Below, piece after piece: positions 39,201 through 40,514 of a stretch of DNA of 40,514 bases. Position numbers and translations under genes: made by a program. This DNA comes from CAZNNH01 sp964574335 (GTDB taxonomy: Bacteria > Acidobacteriota > Vicinamibacteria > Fen-336): the NCBI GenBank assembly GCA_964574335.1, contig CAZNNH010000041.1:1-40514 (forward strand). Direction: 5' to 3'. The notes under the pieces were generated by a model. It searched no databases. It was not told the DNA's origin and worked only from the letters and a program-made list of their open reading frames with translations. Every line of letters starts with the position of its first letter. Within the stretch, counting starts at the first letter, position 1.

Positions 39201-39945
39201 GCGCCCGCCCCACCAGGTCCTCGTACGCCTCCACGAAGGCCGGGAAATCCAGTCGTTGGGCGTCCTTGATGTTCGGAACCAGAAGCGTCCTGCTGCCGTC
39301 CTTCTTCTGGGTGTCGACGGCGATGCCCAGCCGCACGCTGTCGCGTTGCACGCGATGGGAGCCGCCCTCCAGCTCCGCGTAAGCGTCGTTGAGCCGGGGG
39401 AAGGTCCCGAGGGCCCGCAGCAGCGCCCACGCCACCAGGTGGGTGTAGCTGAGCTTGCCCTTGCCGGTGCCGCTCCGGTGCCGGTTCAGCAGGGCCCGGT
39501 TCTCGTCGAGGGCGCGGACCGGGATGGTCCGCGACGAGGTGGCCGTGGGAACCAGGAGCGAGGCCTCCATGTTCTCCACGATCCGGAGCGCTCCGCCCCG
39601 GATGGGCTGGGCGATGTCGCCGGGCAGGATCGGTGTGATCGCCAGCGGTCGGGCCCTCACCGGCAGCGCCGACGTGCCCGGCGCCACGATGGTGGTGGGC
39701 GTCACGTCCACCGGCGCCGCGCTTTCGGCGCTGGGCGCGGGTCGCGTCTTCTCCGAGGGGGCGGGCGCCGCCGCCGTGGACGGCGCCGCGACGCCGGTCA
39801 GGACGTCGAAGTAAAAGCGCCAGCTCGCGTCGACCGCCTGCCGGTCGCGCCGGAACTCCTGCAGCAGGTCCAGGGCGAAGGCGTAGTTGGCCCCGAAGTC
39901 CCTCACCAAGGCGTCGAGCAGGGGCTCGTCTTCTGATTGGGGCAT
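36274..39945 (-). CDS. Multifunctional 2-oxoglutarate dehydrogenase E1/E2 (KGD-type)
   Basis: 1223 residues. The N-terminal about 40 residues (LVRDFGANYAFALDLLQEFRRD) are the E1 start helix. A Pro/Ala linker (about 50-110) leads to an E2 succinyltransferase domain (about 115-345) ending in the catalytic ATYDHRIIQGAESG. The E1 part follows (about 375-1223): GMSHRGRLNVLANTVGKP, SVAPNPSHLEFVDPVVEG, the TPP/Mg motif HGDAAFAGQG through NNQIGFTT, and GYRRWGHSEGDEPSYTQP. There is no lipoyl domain, as in mycobacterial KGD and corynebacterial OdhA, which borrow lipoyl domains from another E2. It converts 2-oxoglutarate to succinyl-CoA in the aerobic TCA cycle. The ATG at 39945 has GAAGG nearby. korAB, the ferredoxin-linked alternative, is only about 2 kb away. 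Confidence 0.93.
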   Translation of the reverse strand: MPQSEDEPLLDALVRDFGANYAFALDLLQEFRRDRQAVDASWRFYFDVLTGVAAPSTAAAPAPSEKTRPAPSAESAAPVDVTPTTIVAPGTSALPVRARPLAITPILPGDIAQPIRGGALRIVENMEASLLVPTATSSRTIPVRALDENRALLNRHRSGTGKGKLSYTHLVAWALLRALGTFPRLNDAYAELEGGSHRVQRDSVRLGIAVDTQKKDGSRTLLVPNIKDAQRLDFPAFVEAYEDLVGRARRASVSPADFMGTTVSLTNPGMLGTTSSTPRLLPGQGLILALGALDYPSEYRSMTPRTLSLLGISKVITVSATYDHRIIQGAESGLFLQRIEELLKGDDGFYQRIFDELGVPHRPVRWEVDRAPALLGAAGSDELVEKQARVLQLINAFRVRGHLVADLDPLDWRREPHRDLDPATYGLTLWDLDREFFTSGLSGNDRATLRETLEVLRDTYCGKVGVEYMFIADPERKEWLRRRMEGSRNRTGFDKPKRRRLLAKLVAAETFERFLHGRYIGHKRFSIEGCEALIPLLDSLLSDAARVGMREAVIGMSHRGRLNVLANTVGKPLSRIFSEFEGHLDPDSVLGSGDVKYHLGAAGTHRADTGETLLVSVAPNPSHLEFVDPVVEGMARAKQDAQQDHERSRVLPILIHGDAAFAGQGVVAETLNLSGLAGYRTGGTIHVVVNNQIGFTTLPAEARSSTYCTDVAKMVQAPVFHVNADDAEAVVHVSGVALEYRQRFKRDVVIDLVGYRRWGHSEGDEPSYTQPLLYAKIKSHPSVAHLYGEQLARAGTLTGEEVEAVWAEAKARLQKEEAGDGFAELGRRSATPRPEVGAEAMWGRLKATLRALCAVPDGFALHPKLEPLLESRRQLLEGRGAVNWATAEALAFGTLLLEGIPVRLSGQDSRRGTFSQRHAVLYDAKTGREHVPLGELAQGGARFEVHDSLLSESAVLGFEYGYTVAEHEALVMWEAQFGDFANAAQVVVDQFLSGSEQKWGQPTDLVLLLPHGYEGQGPEHSSARLERFLILCAEENLRICQPTTPAQYFHLLRRQARDAVEKPLVLLTPKRLLRHPACSSALPELAEGDFLAVLDDHAADPARVRRVVLTSGRLYFDLLQSRIDRRADHLALLRLEQLYPFPSLELLSILERYSRDAELVWAQDEPRNMGAWRYVRERFLDGEVRGALPPSYVGRPESASPAAGSHTVHSLEQQGVLRQVFGD

Positions 39946-40037
39946 GGCCGCCTTCGAAGTCTAGCAGAGCCGGCGGCGCGGGCGACAGGCGGCGACGCCT
40001 CGCCGGGCCGCCGGTCACCCGCTCGCCGCCCCAAGCC

Positions 40038-40043
40038 TACAAT
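40038..40043 (+). promoter_or_regulatory. -10 box placed for a leaderless mRNA
   Basis: TACAAT, within CCTACAATG, ends five nt before the ATG at 40049. Transcription should start at or one nt from the start codon, so this mRNA is probably leaderless. Confidence 0.5.
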
Positions 40044-40048
40044 GCGCC

Positions 40049-40489
40049 ATGCGGCCGCCCCACCCGACCAGGGCGGCACGCCGGACGCTCCTGGCGCTGC
40101 TGCTCGGCCCGCTGCTGGGCCTGGTCCTGCCGGAGCTCGTGGTGCGCCACGACCGGCGCTTCTGGCGGGAGCTGGCCGACTCCGGCGTCCCGGACGTGCC
40201 ACGCGCCGAGGCCCTGCTGCGCCTCCACCACCCGGGCGAGGTGGACGTGGTGGTCGTCGGCGACAGCGTCGCCTTCAACTCCGTGGACGAGACCCAGCTC
40301 GAGCAGCGACTCGGTCTCGCTCCCGGCCGGGTGCTCAACCTGGCGGTCCGCGGCGCCTCGGCCGTCGGCACCGCGATGGTGGCGGCGGATGCCCTCGAGC
40401 TGCGGCCACGGGTGCTCGTCTACGTCGCGGCCCGCCTCGACCTCGCCCGGTTTCAGCCCGAATCCAGACCTCCTGACATAGGCGCCTAA
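40049..40489 (+). CDS. Short SGNH-hydrolase-like membrane-anchored protein
   Basis: 146 residues. One N-terminal membrane segment (about 11-32) precedes a periplasmic domain with VDVVVVGDSVAFNSVD, the GDS nucleophile block of SGNH/AlgX-type hydrolases and acyltransferases, followed by VLNLAVRGASAVGTAMVAADAL (block II-like, with Gly). Proteins of this type usually have 300 or more residues with a C-terminal DxxH block, which is missing: the reading frame stops at a TAA (40487-40489). All three forward frames are closed near there, so a single frameshift would not restore length within the window. Either the gene is truncated or it is a short variant. Expression appears leaderless. Confidence 0.6.
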   Translation: MRPPHPTRAARRTLLALLLGPLLGLVLPELVVRHDRRFWRELADSGVPDVPRAEALLRLHHPGEVDVVVVGDSVAFNSVDETQLEQRLGLAPGRVLNLAVRGASAVGTAMVAADALELRPRVLVYVAARLDLARFQPESRPPDIGA

Positions 40490-40514
40490 CCCCGCGCCGC
40501 TGTGGACTGCGCCC

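Noticed and set aside
37591..39936. Very long open frame on the plus strand opposite the 2-oxoglutarate dehydrogenase gene
   Set aside because: It is a GC-rich shadow of the real gene, with low-complexity composition and no recognisable domain. Several other long antisense frames (for example 3665-5134 minus and 19204-20439 plus) were rejected for the same reason.

Overview
The window is a very GC-rich, densely coded bacterial chromosome segment. There are no phage, plasmid, IS or CRISPR features, and I saw no rRNA or tRNA gene. A TonB-family energy transducer, predicted lipoproteins and a fused PilO/secretin/PilP-like protein point to a diderm bacterium. A fused E1/E2-type 2-oxoglutarate dehydrogenase, TonB genes with VPGG repeats and very high GC would fit Acidobacteriota (Thermoanaerobaculia-like) or a related deep phylum. 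This placement is inference, since no marker gene is present. The metabolism looks facultative or anaerobic: an oxygen-sensitive glycyl-radical enzyme, a ferredoxin-linked 2-oxoacid oxidoreductase and a YgeW/YgeY pair sit in the same 40 kb as a classical 2-oxoglutarate dehydrogenase.

Layout. 1-5.3 kb: nadA (cut by the window edge), a half-size TSUP permease, an exported FkbM-type lipoprotein, an ECF sigma factor fused to an anti-sigma-like zinc finger, two TonB-C-domain proteins and a SAM methyltransferase. 5.3-8.4 kb: a GntR regulator translationally coupled to a trans-4-hydroxyproline dehydratase (HypD), with no activase in the window. 8.4-13.2 kb: an HtrA-like pseudoprotease coupled to a CLC chloride protein, a 73-bp tandem hairpin repeat, a NifA-like sigma-54 activator with GAFTDA instead of GAFTGA, and a cluster of short inverted motifs. 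13.2-17.8 kb: branched-chain amino acid genes, namely a LeuA lacking its feedback domain, a divergent LysR regulator and ilvBN with a well-formed promoter. 17.8-21.5 kb: thioesterase, molybdopterin oxidoreductase and M24 peptidase on the minus strand. 21.5-24.9 kb: alcohol dehydrogenase, an RRM protein that appears to start at AUU, and the PilO/secretin/PilP-like protein.

24.9-25.4 kb is the only long stretch without a conventional gene. It holds a candidate structured small RNA (TTGACA-17-GATATT promoter, multi-stem 5' half, 7-codon ORF with an excellent Shine-Dalgarno, strong terminator) and a probable frameshifted coding remnant. 25.4-31.2 kb: a mini-Fis protein, a K+-channel-like protein without a selectivity filter, a secreted Cys-rich protein, the ygeY/ygeW-like pair and purU. 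31.2-40 kb: an FHA protein with korBA, a second exported FkbM lipoprotein, a STAS protein, the 1223-residue fused 2-oxoglutarate dehydrogenase and a short SGNH-like protein.

Many pairs are coupled by ATGA or TGATG overlaps (gntR-hypD, PDZ-CLC, ilvB-ilvN, Mo oxidoreductase-M24, ygeW-ygeY, korA-korB). Several genes have a -10 box so close to the start codon that the mRNA should have almost no leader. Function calls come from motifs recognised by eye; no database search was run.
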